Below are positions 16,704 through 25,400 of a stretch of 64,000 bases of DNA, one piece after another. Origin of the DNA: JAJPHF01 sp035293805. Lineage in GTDB: Bacteria; Chloroflexota; UBA6077; JAJPHF01. Every line of letters starts with the position of its first letter. Within the stretch, counting starts at the first letter, position 1. The translations under genes and the position numbers were made by a program. The notes under the pieces were generated by a model, which saw nothing but the letters and a program-made list of their open reading frames with translations, was not told where the DNA came from and ran no database searches. Location: the NCBI GenBank assembly GCA_035293805.1, contig DATGMD010000032.1, positions 1 through 64,000 of the forward strand. The letters are read 5' to 3'.

Positions 16704-17524
16704 TGGCCCGGGAACAGCGCACTAAGCGCCAGCATCTCCTCGCGCGGGACCTGGGTGCGCACTACGCCGCGGTCCAGGGCGCGCGGCACGTCCAGGCGCC
16801 CCCAGACGAGCCGGATGAAGGCTTCGACGGGCAGGGTGAGCGCCGGGCTCGCGTCCGCGCCGCCGCGGGTCGCCGTTACGCGGTCCGGCCCGATGTCCAG
16901 TGTGATCGGCCCGCCGCCGGTGCCCTCCAGCTCACAGCGGTAGCGCAGCGCTGTGCCGCGCCCATCGGCCGCGTGCGCCAGGCGGGGCACGCGCCACAGC
17001 ACGAAGTCAGTCATCGCCGCGGCGGACTCAGGCGCGATGGTGGCGTCGCGGTCGCTGCCCGCCCGGATGTCCCAGGCGTGCAGCGCCGTTTCCACCAGCC
17101 GCTGGTCGGCGAACTGCGCGAGCGTGTGCGGGCCGCCGCCCAGGGACACCGTCGTGCCGTGCAGCGTGGCCGCGGGCACACCGTTCAGCGTCTGGAACAC
17201 GGCCGCCAGGTCGCGCTCCAGCCGGTCGGCTAGCTCGTCGCCCGGCAGGCTGCGCAGGGCGGCGTGGCGGCGGCGGCGCTCGGCCGTGTCATACTGCGGC
17301 ACCGGCTCACCCGCGAGCGCCGCCCGCGCCACCACGACGGCGCGCTCCGCCCCATCCGTCACGTGCGCCGCTACCTCGCGCGCGGTCCACGCGCTGCAGG
17401 CCGTGGGCGCTTCCCACGCCGCGTCATCCCGGCGCCGCCAGTCGGCTGCCATCGCGGCGGCCTCCCGCTGCACGGCGCGCCCGACCGCCTGCAGGTGCTC
17501 GATGGTCTCCTGCTCTGTCGCCAT
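16700..17524 (-). CDS. DinB/mycothiol-dependent maleylpyruvate isomerase-like protein
   Basis: The 274-residue protein starts at ATG 17524 after AAAGGAGAT. The first 150 residues form a four-helix DinB/MDMPI_N bundle: ACSAWTAREVAAHVTDGAER holds the first metal His, and LVETALHAWDIRAG holds the later His. The last 90 residues (CELEGTGGGPITLDIG, then EAFIRLVWGRLDVPRAL) match the C-terminal domain of the TIGR03083/MDMPI group. Members include mycothiol-dependent maleylpyruvate isomerase, but many are uncharacterised metal-binding proteins. It lies downstream of an LLM oxidoreductase on the same strand. Confidence 0.8.
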   Translation of the reverse strand: MATEQETIEHLQAVGRAVQREAAAMAADWRRRDDAAWEAPTACSAWTAREVAAHVTDGAERAVVVARAALAGEPVPQYDTAERRRRHAALRSLPGDELADRLERDLAAVFQTLNGVPAATLHGTTVSLGGGPHTLAQFADQRLVETALHAWDIRAGSDRDATIAPESAAAMTDFVLWRVPRLAHAADGRGTALRYRCELEGTGGGPITLDIGPDRVTATRGGADASPALTLPVEAFIRLVWGRLDVPRALDRGVVRTQVPREEMLALSALFPGH

Positions 17525-17534
17525 GGCTATCTCC

Positions 17535-17632
17535 TTTGGGGGGCACCCCCAAACGCCCAACCAGGAGGGCCACCCTCTGAACCCCCGAGACGAGGACGTG
17601 GGGGGAACCCCCAAACCCCCGCTCCTGAGGGA
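17535..17632. repeat. G/C-run inverted repeats between two minus-strand genes
   Basis: TTTGGGGG (17535-17542) pairs with CCCCCAAA (17546-17553) across three bases. A second run of the same style (GTGGGGGGAACCCCCAAACC) sits near 17600. The block separates the LLM gene from the DinB-like gene and looks like a dispersed palindromic repeat. It encodes nothing recognisable. Confidence 0.5.
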
Positions 17633-17641
17633 GCACTGGCA

Positions 17642-18652
17642 CTACCCTCGCAGCGGGGCGATCACCTCGCGGGCGAAGGTTTCGACCGTCGCCGCGCGCG
17701 GGGCCCCGGCCACACCATAGGGGTTGATCATGATCTCGTCCACGCCAGCCGCGAAGATGGCGCGCACCCGGGCCAGGCACTCGGCGGGCGTGCCGGCGAT
17801 GGCGAACTCGTCGACCACCTCATCGGGGATGGCCACAGCAAACTTCTCGGCCACGTCCGGGCTCATGTGCTCGTCGTGGTGGTAGATCGCCATGACGGCC
17901 GCGCGGGCGCGGCGGGCCGCCTCGCTCAGCGGCCAGGCCGGATCGGTGTGGCGTAGGTTCACCGCTACGGCCGGCCGGACCGCGGCGAGCGCCAGGGCGC
18001 GGTCGGGGTGTACGGCCGTCGTCGCCGACAGAGAGACGCGGAACGGGCCGCTACGCGCGGCGCGCGCGCGGCCTTCCTGCACCGCCGCCAGCTTCGCCTG
18101 TAAGCGCTCCGGGCTGCAGGTGCCGCCGCCGATGATCGCGCCGTCGCCGATCTCGCCGGCCAGCGCGAGCACCCTCGGGCCTGAGCCGCCGACGTAGATC
18201 GGCGGGCGCGTCTCGGCGCTCGCGTACACCAGCCGCATCTCGCCGTAGGGCCCTGCCACCGTCTCGCCCGCGCACAGCGCGCGCACGTCCCGCACGTACG
18301 CCGCGAGCTGCGCACGGGTCGCCGAGGGCGCGCCCATCATCCCCGTGGAGGTGCCGCCGACGCCGATCCCCAGGCGCGCGCGGCCGCCAGACATCTCGTA
18401 CAGCGTCGCGATGGCGCCCGCGGTGACCGACGGCAGCCGCGTCACTGGGTTCGTGACGGACGAGCCCAGGGCGATCGTCGAGGTCAGCGCCGCCGCCGCG
18501 CCCAGCATGACGTACAGCTCGCGCCAGAGGAGCTGCGCGTCGCCCAGCCACACGGCATCGTAGCTGAGCCGCTCGGCCAGCGTGATCTCGTCCAGGATGA
18601 TCCGCGGCGCCGGGTACTGGAACAGCTCGACGCTGAAGGTCGGTGCGCTCAT
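17642..18652 (-). CDS. LLM-class flavin/F420-dependent oxidoreductase
   Basis: The 336-residue protein is a luciferase-like TIM barrel. Visible features are AERLSYDAVWLGDAQLL near the N-terminus, IALGSSVTNPVTRLP, GGRARLGIGVGGTSTG, and PPIYVGGSGPRVLALAGEIGDGAI. These fit F420-dependent tetrahydromethanopterin-reductase-like members of the family, which also include FMN monooxygenases. The end (VDEIMINPYGVAGAPRAATV) is closely echoed by a gene remnant at 40717-40875. The start ATG 18652 has GGGAG about 10 nt upstream. The cofactor (F420 or FMN) cannot be decided from sequence alone. Confidence 0.88.
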   Translation of the reverse strand: MSAPTFSVELFQYPAPRIILDEITLAERLSYDAVWLGDAQLLWRELYVMLGAAAALTSTIALGSSVTNPVTRLPSVTAGAIATLYEMSGGRARLGIGVGGTSTGMMGAPSATRAQLAAYVRDVRALCAGETVAGPYGEMRLVYASAETRPPIYVGGSGPRVLALAGEIGDGAIIGGGTCSPERLQAKLAAVQEGRARAARSGPFRVSLSATTAVHPDRALALAAVRPAVAVNLRHTDPAWPLSEAARRARAAVMAIYHHDEHMSPDVAEKFAVAIPDEVVDEFAIAGTPAECLARVRAIFAAGVDEIMINPYGVAGAPRAATVETFAREVIAPLRG

Positions 18653-19068
18653 GCCAGGACCGCTCCCTGTTGGACAGGTTCGGGCGCGTCGGCGCCCGGC
18701 GCTCGGGCGGTGGCGCGGCGCGTGGGTGGTGGAAGCGCCGCCGCGGCGGGTCGAGCGGCACGCGCGGACTGGCGGCGGGCGCTCCCCTTGCGGCTACGCT
18801 GGGTACGGGCCGAGCGGCGGCCCGGCGCACGTGTGGGATCAAGGGTTGCTCGCTGCAGATACCGGTTTCATCTGTTGCAATTCTCTCGCGAGTGCGGCAA
18901 TATACTAGCCGCGCGTCCTGCTGGCAGTCAAGCCGCAGTAGGAGGCTGTTCCTGGGCCGCCGGCCGCGAGCGCTCGTTGACCAGGTCCGCGGAGGCTGCT
19001 ATCACAGAGGCTCCAGGCGCGGATGACGGATGCGGCGGGGCGCGGGCTGCGGCAAGTTGGGAGGCCAA
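18653..19068. promoter_or_regulatory. Divergent intergenic region with putative operator and -10 box
   Basis: This gap lies between the minus-strand LLM and the plus-strand UbiD gene. At 18866-18882 is TTTCATCTGTTGCAATT, which matches a sequence in front of the IclR gene (28626) in 13 of the first 16 positions. A CTCGCGAG palindrome (18885-18892) and TATACT (18901-18906), a plausible -10 box for UbiD, follow. Otherwise no features were seen. Confidence 0.4.
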
Positions 19069-20481
19069 GTGGGAGGCTATTCGGGGCTTCGGGAGTTCCT
19101 GGCGCTGCTCGAGCGCGAGGGCGAGCTGGCGCGCATCGGCGTGCCGGTGGCGCTCGACCAGGAGCTGGGCGCGGTCTGCGTGCACAGCCTGCGCAACGGC
19201 GGGCCGGCGCTGCTCTTCCAGCGCCCGGGCGGGTACGACGTCCCGATCGTGGTGAACGTACTCGCCACGCGGCGGCGCTACGGGCTGGCGCTCGGCTGCG
19301 CGCCCGACGAGACGCAGCACGAGTGGAACCGCCGCACCGCCCGGCCGCTGCCGCCGGTCCTCGTCGAGTCGGGCCCCTGCCAGGAGGTGGTGCGGCTCGG
19401 CGACGAGGCCGACCTGACCTGCTTTCCCGCCCCGACCTGGAACGCGCTCGACGGCGGGCCCTACCTGACGCTCTCCTGCCACATCACCCGCGACCCGACG
19501 ACGGGCGCGCGCAACGCGGCGATCTACCGCAACCAGGTGCACGATGGGCGCACGCTCGGCCTGCTGTCCGGCCCCTTCGCCCACATCATGCTGCAGCGGC
19601 GCTCGGCGCCCGACGAGCCGTTCCCGGTGGCCATCGCGATGGGGTGCGACCCGCGCGTGCCGATGGCGGCGTCGGTCCCCGTGCCGTTCGGGACCGACGA
19701 GCTGGCGGTGGCCGGCGCCCTGCGCGGCGCACCGATCGAGCTGGTGCGCTGCAAGACGGTCCCGCTGGAGGTGCCGGCCGACGCGGAGGTGATCGTCGAG
19801 GGCGAGGTGCGGCCCACGGAGAAGCGCGAGGAGGGGCCGTTTGGCGAGTATACGGGGCACTATGGCGGCCCGCGGCTGCCGCGCACGACGATCCACGTGA
19901 CGGCGATCACGCACCGGCGCGACCCCATCCTCCACCTCGCCTACCAGGGCGCGCCGCCCCACGAGACGGACGTGCTGACCGCGGCTGGCAAGGAGGCGGA
20001 GATGCTCCGCCACATCAGCCTGCCCGGGGTGAAGGCCGTCCACTTCACCGAGGGCGGCGCGGGGGTGCTGCACGTCGTCCTCGCGGTCGAGAAGATGTAC
20101 GAGGGCTACGGCAAGATGGCGGGGATGGCGGCCTTCGGGACGCCGACCGGCCGCAGCGTGAAGCAGGTGACAGTCGTCGACGCGGACGTGGACCCGTTCG
20201 ACCCGCTGGCCGTCGAATGGGCGATCGCCACGCGGGTGCAGCCGCACCGCGACATCGAGATCCTGACCGAGCTGCCGGGCAGCTCGATTGACCCGTCATT
20301 GCCGCTCGCCGAGCAGACGCGGACGGCGCGCACGTCGAAGATCATCATCGACGCGACGCGCTACAACGCGGCGAGCTACCCGCCGGTCTGTCGGCCGGCC
20401 GACGAGATGCTCGACAAGGTGGAGCGCGATTGGGCGCGCTACGAGATCCCGCTCGTGCTCAGGCGGGGCGGACGGCGCTAG
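19069..20481 (+). CDS. UbiD family decarboxylase (copy 1)
   Basis: I choose GTG 19069 because GGGAGG lies 4-5 nt upstream and the protein then begins MGGYSGLREFLALLERE, as UbiD proteins do; ATG 19030 in frame lacks a ribosome binding site. The 470 residues include a prenyl-FMN/metal-site region (ARNAAIYRNQVHD), EREEGPFGEYTGHYGGPR-like conserved block around residue 245-265, and HDILT-type C-terminal strands. UbiD enzymes use prenylated FMN to (de)carboxylate aromatic or unsaturated acids. No ubiX is in the window. It heads a plus-strand cluster with LLM, SBP and permease genes. Confidence 0.9.
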   Translation: MGGYSGLREFLALLEREGELARIGVPVALDQELGAVCVHSLRNGGPALLFQRPGGYDVPIVVNVLATRRRYGLALGCAPDETQHEWNRRTARPLPPVLVESGPCQEVVRLGDEADLTCFPAPTWNALDGGPYLTLSCHITRDPTTGARNAAIYRNQVHDGRTLGLLSGPFAHIMLQRRSAPDEPFPVAIAMGCDPRVPMAASVPVPFGTDELAVAGALRGAPIELVRCKTVPLEVPADAEVIVEGEVRPTEKREEGPFGEYTGHYGGPRLPRTTIHVTAITHRRDPILHLAYQGAPPHETDVLTAAGKEAEMLRHISLPGVKAVHFTEGGAGVLHVVLAVEKMYEGYGKMAGMAAFGTPTGRSVKQVTVVDADVDPFDPLAVEWAIATRVQPHRDIEILTELPGSSIDPSLPLAEQTRTARTSKIIIDATRYNAASYPPVCRPADEMLDKVERDWARYEIPLVLRRGGRR

Positions 20482-20501
20482 TACCCGGCCACAGGGGAAA
20501 G

Positions 20502-20531
20502 GCCAGGTGATTGCAGATGCAATCACCTGGC
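20502..20531. repeat. Perfect 14-bp inverted repeat, 2-nt centre
   Basis: Arms at 20502-20515 and 20518-20531 pair perfectly (GCCAGGTGATTGCA and its complement) around GA. The site is 20 nt after the UbiD stop and 58 nt before the next ATG. The inner TGATTGCA/TGCAATCA resembles a dimeric operator and shares the TTGCA core with sites at 18875, 28635 and 42199. With so short a centre it is more likely a protein-binding palindrome than an RNA hairpin. Confidence 0.7.
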
Positions 20532-20589
20532 GCTTTCACCGTGGCGAGGTACCAGGCGCCCCCGCGCTTCGTGGCCGCGGAGGGTTTGC

Positions 20590-21588
20590 ATGCTGACCAT
20601 CGGCATCAACCTGCGCACCGGCTTCGAGCCGGACCGTCCGCTTTACGACCAGATTGAGCAGTCGGCTGAGCTGGCCCGCTACGCGGCGAGGCTTGGCACC
20701 TACCACATGCTGCGCGTGCCGCACCGCTGGCTGGCCGCGCCGCCGGTGCTGGAGCCGATCCCGCTGCTCGCCCGCCTGGCGCCCGACGCCGCGCCCATGC
20801 GCCTGATGGTCAGCGTGATGAAGCCGCCCCTGCACAACCCCGTCGAGCTGGCCCACCAGGTGTGCACGCTCGACCACATCGCGAACGGCCGCCTGGACTT
20901 CGGCGTCGGCATCGGCTGGCCGCAAGAGGAGTTCGAGGCCGCGGGCTTCCCGCAGCGGCTGCGCGTGCCGCGCTTCCTGGAGTCGCTGCGGCTCATGAAG
21001 CAGCTCTGGACGGGCGAGAAGGTCACGTTCGAGGGCCGCTTCTGGTCGGTCCACGGCGTGCAGATGGGGATGACGCCCGTGCAGAAGCCGTATCCGCCGC
21101 TCTGGGTGGGCGCGCACAGCGTGCCGGCCAGCGAGCGCGCCGCGCGCGTGGCCGACGGCCTGGTGTTCGCCAGCCAGACGAGCTGGCGGGACGCGGCGAC
21201 CGCCACGGAAGCCTATCGCGCGGAGCTGGCCCGCGTGGGCCGCACCGGCCGCCTCGGCGTGGAGCGCGAGATCAGCGTGGCGCCCACCTACGCGGCCGCG
21301 GAGGCCGCGGCCATGCGCCTGCGGGTGGTGCGGGCGACGGCGTTCATGAACACGCGCGACCGGCGCGGCTCGCCGGTCGTCCACACGGCCGAGAACCCGG
21401 GCGTGGACCCGCGCGACTGGGCGATCGTCGGCACGCCCGACGACTGCCTGGAGCAGATCAGCCGCTGGCGCGAGCGGCTGGGCTTCGACTACCTCGGCCT
21501 GGCCTTCGCGAACTGGCCGAAAGAGCAAGCGGCCCGCAAGGAGTACCTGCACTACCTCTCCGAGTCGGTGGTGCAGCGGCTAGGATGA
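20590..21588 (+). CDS. LLM-class flavin/F420-dependent oxidoreductase
   Basis: The 332-residue protein begins at ATG 20590 after GGAGGGTTTGC. Luciferase-like landmarks are QSAELARYAARLGTYHML, CTLDHIANGRLDFGVGIGWPQEEFEAAGF, KPYPPLWVGAHSVPASERAARVADG and a C-terminal GTPDDCLEQISRWRE. The GVGIGWPQEEFEA block fits F420-dependent oxidoreductases of the Rv/TIGR03619-like type. It lies between hairpins at 20502 and 21600 in a UbiD-LLM-SBP-permease cluster, so it probably oxidises or reduces the same ring compound (inference). Confidence 0.9.
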   Translation: MLTIGINLRTGFEPDRPLYDQIEQSAELARYAARLGTYHMLRVPHRWLAAPPVLEPIPLLARLAPDAAPMRLMVSVMKPPLHNPVELAHQVCTLDHIANGRLDFGVGIGWPQEEFEAAGFPQRLRVPRFLESLRLMKQLWTGEKVTFEGRFWSVHGVQMGMTPVQKPYPPLWVGAHSVPASERAARVADGLVFASQTSWRDAATATEAYRAELARVGRTGRLGVEREISVAPTYAAAEAAAMRLRVVRATAFMNTRDRRGSPVVHTAENPGVDPRDWAIVGTPDDCLEQISRWRERLGFDYLGLAFANWPKEQAARKEYLHYLSESVVQRLG

Positions 21589-21599
21589 TGCTCCGTAGT

Positions 21600-21647
21600 C
21601 CGTAGATTGATAGGTGTTGTGTGACCACAACACCTATCAATCTACGG
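21600..21647. repeat. Perfect 22-bp hairpin before SBP gene
   Basis: Arms 21600-21621 and 21626-21647 are perfectly complementary with a TGAC loop. The arm ends in GGTGTTGTG, shared with the hairpin at 25323. It lies 11 nt after the LLM stop and 22 nt before the SBP ATG, so its 3' arm abuts the next ribosome binding site. There is no T-run for classical termination. Confidence 0.85.
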
Positions 21648-21669
21648 ATTCCTGGGAAGGAATGGCGGT

Positions 21670-22827
21670 ATGCGCGCACGGCTCGTGATTGGCCTGGCCC
21701 TGGCGGTCGTGTGGGCGGCGTGCAGGCCGGGCGCCGCGCCATCGCCCGCGCCGGGCAATGCCGCGGGACCGGCCGCGCCCGTGGGCGTGGCCGGTGGCCA
21801 GGGCGCGCCCACCTGGGACGCGATCGTCGCGGCGGCGAAGCGGGAAGGACGCATCAGTATCATGGGGCCGCAGGGCAACGAGACGCGCGACGCCCTGACG
21901 CTCGGCTTCCAGCAGCAGTATCCCGACATCCAGGTCGACTACCAGGGCCTGGCCGGTAGCCCGCTCACGGCCAAGGTGCTCGCCGAGGTGAACGCCGGCC
22001 AGTACCTGACCGACCTGACCATCGCCGGGACGGCGGGCGTCGTGGATACCCTGATCCCAGCGAATGCGCTGGCGCCTGTCCCGCCCTACCTCGTGGGGCC
22101 GAACGACAGCGACCCGAGCGTCTGGCGCGGCGGCAAGTACGACTACGCGGACAGCTCCGGCCAGTACGGCCTGATCTTCAGCGTCTACGTGAAGCCGCCG
22201 TTCCTCTACAACCCGAACCAGGTGTCGCCCGACGACTTCACGTCCTACCGCGACCTGCTCGCCCCCCGCTGGAAGGGGAAGATCGTGCTGCGCGACCCGC
22301 GCATCGCGGGCGGCGGCCAGGCCGCGATCACCTTCCTCTACGCGACAGACTCCCTGGGCCGCGACTACCTGCGCCAGTTGTTCGCGCAGGACCCGGTGAT
22401 CTCCAACGACGACCGCCAGATCATCGACTGGGTGGCGCGCGGGCAGTACCCTATCGCGCTGGGCGTGAGCGACACGCTTGCGAACGAGGCTATCGAGCGG
22501 GGCCTGCCCGTGCGGAACATGGATACGGCGCGCATGCGAGAGGGCGGCTACGTCACGTCGGGGAACGCCGTCGTGTCCGTCGTGCGCAACGCGCCGCACC
22601 AGAACGCGGTGACGGTCTACCTCGACTACCTGCTGTCGCGCGACGGGCAGCTCGCCTGGAGCAAGGCGGCCGGTTACGCCAGCCAGCGCCGCGACGTGCC
22701 CACCGACCACGTGAACCCGCTGTTCATCCCGAAGGATGGCATCACCTACCAGCAGAACTACTCTGAGCAGTTCGTGCGGATGCGGGACGAGATTCTGGAC
22801 TTCCTAAAGACCGTGATGCCGTCCTGA
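21670..22827 (+). CDS. Fe(III)/polyamine-type ABC substrate-binding lipoprotein
   Basis: The 385-residue protein has a short signal peptide ending AVVWAACRPG (lipobox) and a Gly/Ala/Pro linker. The mature part starts WDAIVAAAKREGRISIMGPQ, typical of extracellular solute-binding family 1 proteins related to AfuA/FutA/PotD, and includes DLLAPRWKGKIVLRDPR and YLDYLLSRDGQLAWSK. Homologues bind ferric iron, thiamine, phosphonates or organic ligands. Its TGA overlaps the permease ATG (TGATG), so the pair is coupled. A related SBP is at 29743. Confidence 0.9.
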   Translation: MRARLVIGLALAVVWAACRPGAAPSPAPGNAAGPAAPVGVAGGQGAPTWDAIVAAAKREGRISIMGPQGNETRDALTLGFQQQYPDIQVDYQGLAGSPLTAKVLAEVNAGQYLTDLTIAGTAGVVDTLIPANALAPVPPYLVGPNDSDPSVWRGGKYDYADSSGQYGLIFSVYVKPPFLYNPNQVSPDDFTSYRDLLAPRWKGKIVLRDPRIAGGGQAAITFLYATDSLGRDYLRQLFAQDPVISNDDRQIIDWVARGQYPIALGVSDTLANEAIERGLPVRNMDTARMREGGYVTSGNAVVSVVRNAPHQNAVTVYLDYLLSRDGQLAWSKAAGYASQRRDVPTDHVNPLFIPKDGITYQQNYSEQFVRMRDEILDFLKTVMPS

Positions 22828-24557
22828 TGACGCTGCGCAGCGTTGCCCTCGACGCGCCGCGGGACCGCCTGCCGGCGATCCCCTGGGCGGCGTTGCTCAC
22901 CTGCGCGCTGCTGGCGCTGGTCGCCTTCATGGTGCTGGCGCCGCTCACGCTCATGGTGACGAGCAGCTTCCAGCTTGCCCGCCCCGGCCAGCCGGCCGTC
23001 TACGGGCTCGACGGCTGGCGGCAGGCCTTCGGCGACCCCGCGAACCTCGCGGCCCTCTGGAACACCGTCACCCTCAGCGTCGCGCGGCAGTCCATCGCCG
23101 TCGTGCTCGGCGTGCTGCTGGCGTGGCTCATCGCCCGCACCGACCTGCCATTCAAGGGCACGCTGGAGTTCGTCTTCTGGCTGACGTTCTTCCTGCCGCC
23201 GCTGCCCGTCGCTGTCGGCTGGATCCTCCTGCTGGATGGGCGGTTCGGGCTGGTGAACCAGTGGCTGCAGGCGCTGCCGGGGGTGAGCGGCCCGCTCTTC
23301 GACATCTACGGGTTCTGGGGCATCGTCTGGGTCCACCTGACCACGACCATCGGGGTGAAGGTCCTCCTGCTTGCGCCCGCCTTCCGCAACCTGGACGCGG
23401 CGCTGGAGGAGGCGGCGCGCACCTGCGGCGTGGGCACGCTCGGCACCCTGCGGCGGATCGTCATCCCCATCATGGCGCCGGCCATCCTCGTCGCCACGAT
23501 CCTGGGCCTCATCCGCTCGCTCGACGCGTTCGAGATCGAGCTGCTGCTGGGCACACCGGTGCGCCTGTTCGTGTACTCCACGAAGATCCGCGAGCTGGTG
23601 ACGTTCGAGCCGCCGAACTACGCCGCGGCGACGGCGCTCGGCACCGTCCTGCTCGTCGTCATCCTGCTGCTCGTCGCCCTGCAGCGCTGGTACCTGGCCG
23701 GGCGGCTCTACCACACCGTCACTGGCCGCGGCTTCAGCACGCGCGAGATGGCGCTGGGGCGCTGGCGCTGGCCGACGTTCGGGCTGGTCGCGCTGGTGGC
23801 GCTCACGGTCAGCGTCGTGCCGCTGGCGGTGCTCTTGCTCGGCACGTTCATGCGCGCGTTCGGCTACTTCGACATCCCGAATCCCTGGACGCTCGACCAC
23901 TGGCACCGCGTGCTCACCGACGCGACGCTCGTCCGCGCCTTCCAGAACACGCTGATCGTCGGCGGGGGCACGGCCGTCGTCGGGACGCTGCTCTACGCGC
24001 TCATCGCCTACGTTATCGTGAAGACGCGCTTCGCGGCGCGCGGGCTGCTCGACCTGCTCTCCTGGCTGCCGTGGGCCATCTCGGGCATCCTCATGGGGCT
24101 GGCGCTGCTGTGGACCGTCGTCCAGGTGCCGTTCCTGCGTCCGCTCTACGGCACGGTCCAGGTGCTCGTGCTGGCGCTCATCGTGAAGAGTATGCCGCTC
24201 GGCGTGCAGCTCACCCGCAGCGTGCTGCTGCAGCTTGGCGACGAGCTAGAGGAGGCGTCGCGCATGGCGGGGGGCTCCTGGTGGCCGACGTACCGGCGGG
24301 TCGTGCTGCCGCTGCTCGCGCCGACGCTGATCACCGTCGGGCTGATCGGCTTCATGTCGGCCGCGCGCGACGTGAGCACGATCGTGCTGCTCGGCTCGGC
24401 CCAGTCGCGCACGCTGGCGCTGCTCGCCCTCGACTACGCCTACGGCGGCCAGTTCGAGCGGGCCACCGTCGTCTCGATGCTAACCGTGGCGCTCGTCGTC
24501 GTGGCCGCGCTGCTGGTGCGCCCCCTCGGCGGTCGCCTTGGTATTAGCGCCCGCTGA
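22827..24557 (+). CDS. ABC transporter permease, two fused membrane domains (FbpB/SfuB-like)
   Basis: The 576-residue protein has about 12 transmembrane segments in two homologous halves. Each half has an EAA-type ATPase-coupling loop: EEAARTCGVGTLGTLRRIV near residue 195 and EEASRMAGGSWWPTYRRVV near residue 475. This fused layout is usual for ferric-iron/2-aminoethylphosphonate-type permeases. It overlaps the SBP stop by one nt. No ATP-binding protein follows; the next gene is on the opposite strand. It must borrow an ATPase encoded elsewhere. It is the only ABC permease in the window. Confidence 0.93.
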   Translation: MTLRSVALDAPRDRLPAIPWAALLTCALLALVAFMVLAPLTLMVTSSFQLARPGQPAVYGLDGWRQAFGDPANLAALWNTVTLSVARQSIAVVLGVLLAWLIARTDLPFKGTLEFVFWLTFFLPPLPVAVGWILLLDGRFGLVNQWLQALPGVSGPLFDIYGFWGIVWVHLTTTIGVKVLLLAPAFRNLDAALEEAARTCGVGTLGTLRRIVIPIMAPAILVATILGLIRSLDAFEIELLLGTPVRLFVYSTKIRELVTFEPPNYAAATALGTVLLVVILLLVALQRWYLAGRLYHTVTGRGFSTREMALGRWRWPTFGLVALVALTVSVVPLAVLLLGTFMRAFGYFDIPNPWTLDHWHRVLTDATLVRAFQNTLIVGGGTAVVGTLLYALIAYVIVKTRFAARGLLDLLSWLPWAISGILMGLALLWTVVQVPFLRPLYGTVQVLVLALIVKSMPLGVQLTRSVLLQLGDELEEASRMAGGSWWPTYRRVVLPLLAPTLITVGLIGFMSAARDVSTIVLLGSAQSRTLALLALDYAYGGQFERATVVSMLTVALVVVAALLVRPLGGRLGISAR

Positions 24558-24559
24558 GC

Positions 24560-25069
24560 TTACCCCTTCCAGTCGTAGTTGAGCGCGGCCAGGTCCACCT
24601 CGTAGTCGCCCCCGGCGCCTTTGCCCACCGGGAGCTGGTCCGTCGGGTAGCCCTCCTTGCAGTACAGCTCGAACAGGTTGCCCGAGGGATCGCGGAAGTA
24701 CATCAGCGCCTCGACGCGGTTGCGGGTCCAGATCGCGTGCGTGGGCACGCCGGCGCGCTCCAGCCGGGCCTTGAACGTCTCCATGTCCGCCGGGTTGACG
24801 AAGAAGGCGTAGTGTGGGAACTCGGCCGCGCGGCCGGTCCAGCCGCTCGGCTGCCGGGAGAAGCCCAGGACGATGCCGCCGACGGACACCTCGGCAAACC
24901 GGTCCGGGTGGTGGTTCCGCACCGGCTCGGCGCCCAGCACCGCGGTCCAGAAGCGGCAGGCTTCGGCCACGTCGCGGACGGGCAGGCTCACGTGGCTGAA
25001 GCCGGCGAAGCGCGGACAGCCCGCGTCCGCTGTCGGGTCGCGGGTCTCGGGGTTGCTGGTCGATGTCAT
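24560..25069 (-). CDS. VOC family protein (glyoxalase/bleomycin-resistance fold)
   Basis: The 169-residue protein starts at ATG 25069 with GGGGAG upstream. A VOC fold is indicated by FSHVSLPVRDVAEACRFWTAVLG (first metal His), FPHYAFFV (second His) and FRDPSGNLFELYCKEG (C-terminal Glu), so the H-H-E set is intact. Such proteins include glyoxalases, extradiol dioxygenases and epimerases. It converges with the permease gene (2-nt gap) and is divergent from the cupin gene. Function beyond a metal-dependent lyase, isomerase or dioxygenase cannot be assigned. Confidence 0.83.
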   Translation of the reverse strand: MTSTSNPETRDPTADAGCPRFAGFSHVSLPVRDVAEACRFWTAVLGAEPVRNHHPDRFAEVSVGGIVLGFSRQPSGWTGRAAEFPHYAFFVNPADMETFKARLERAGVPTHAIWTRNRVEALMYFRDPSGNLFELYCKEGYPTDQLPVGKGAGGDYEVDLAALNYDWKG

Positions 25070-25238
25070 CGTGCATTCTCCCCGCGCGAATGGGCTTCCC
25101 GCCGCGGTGTTTCAGTGTGCCGCCACTATAGGCCGAGCCCCGCGGGCTGTCAACTGAACTCGAAGCCTCACAGATACCCCCATCACGCGCACAGGTCTAG
25201 GGTCCCCGAATCCGGTATTTATCAGCGCCTAGCATAGC

Positions 25239-25268
25239 TTGCCCGCCTGGCCGGGCCGTTGATATAGT
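25239..25268 (+). promoter_or_regulatory. Putative promoter for the bicupin gene
   Basis: TTGCCC (25239-25244) and TATAGT (25263-25268) are 18 nt apart, giving a start near 25275 and a leader of about 125 nt that contains the hairpin at 25323-25369. A TGCGCAAGCGCA palindrome follows the -10 box. The remainder of the 25070-25400 gap shows nothing else. Confidence 0.4.
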
Positions 25269-25322
25269 CCTGCGCTGTGCGCAAGCGCATTCCTGATAGT
25301 GCAACTTCCAGCCAGGTGGGTC

Positions 25323-25369
25323 GCAGGTGTTGTGAGCGGTGGGCGAAGCCCACTGCTCACAACACCTGC
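25323..25369. repeat. 22-bp hairpin before bicupin gene
   Basis: Arms 25323-25344 and 25348-25369 pair with one G-U mismatch around GAA. The outer arm contains GGTGTTGTG, as in the hairpin at 21600. It lies 31 nt before the bicupin ATG at 25401. No T-run follows. Confidence 0.8.
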
Positions 25370-25400
25370 CTCCATCAGCTTTCTGCCACGGAGTCCGGCG

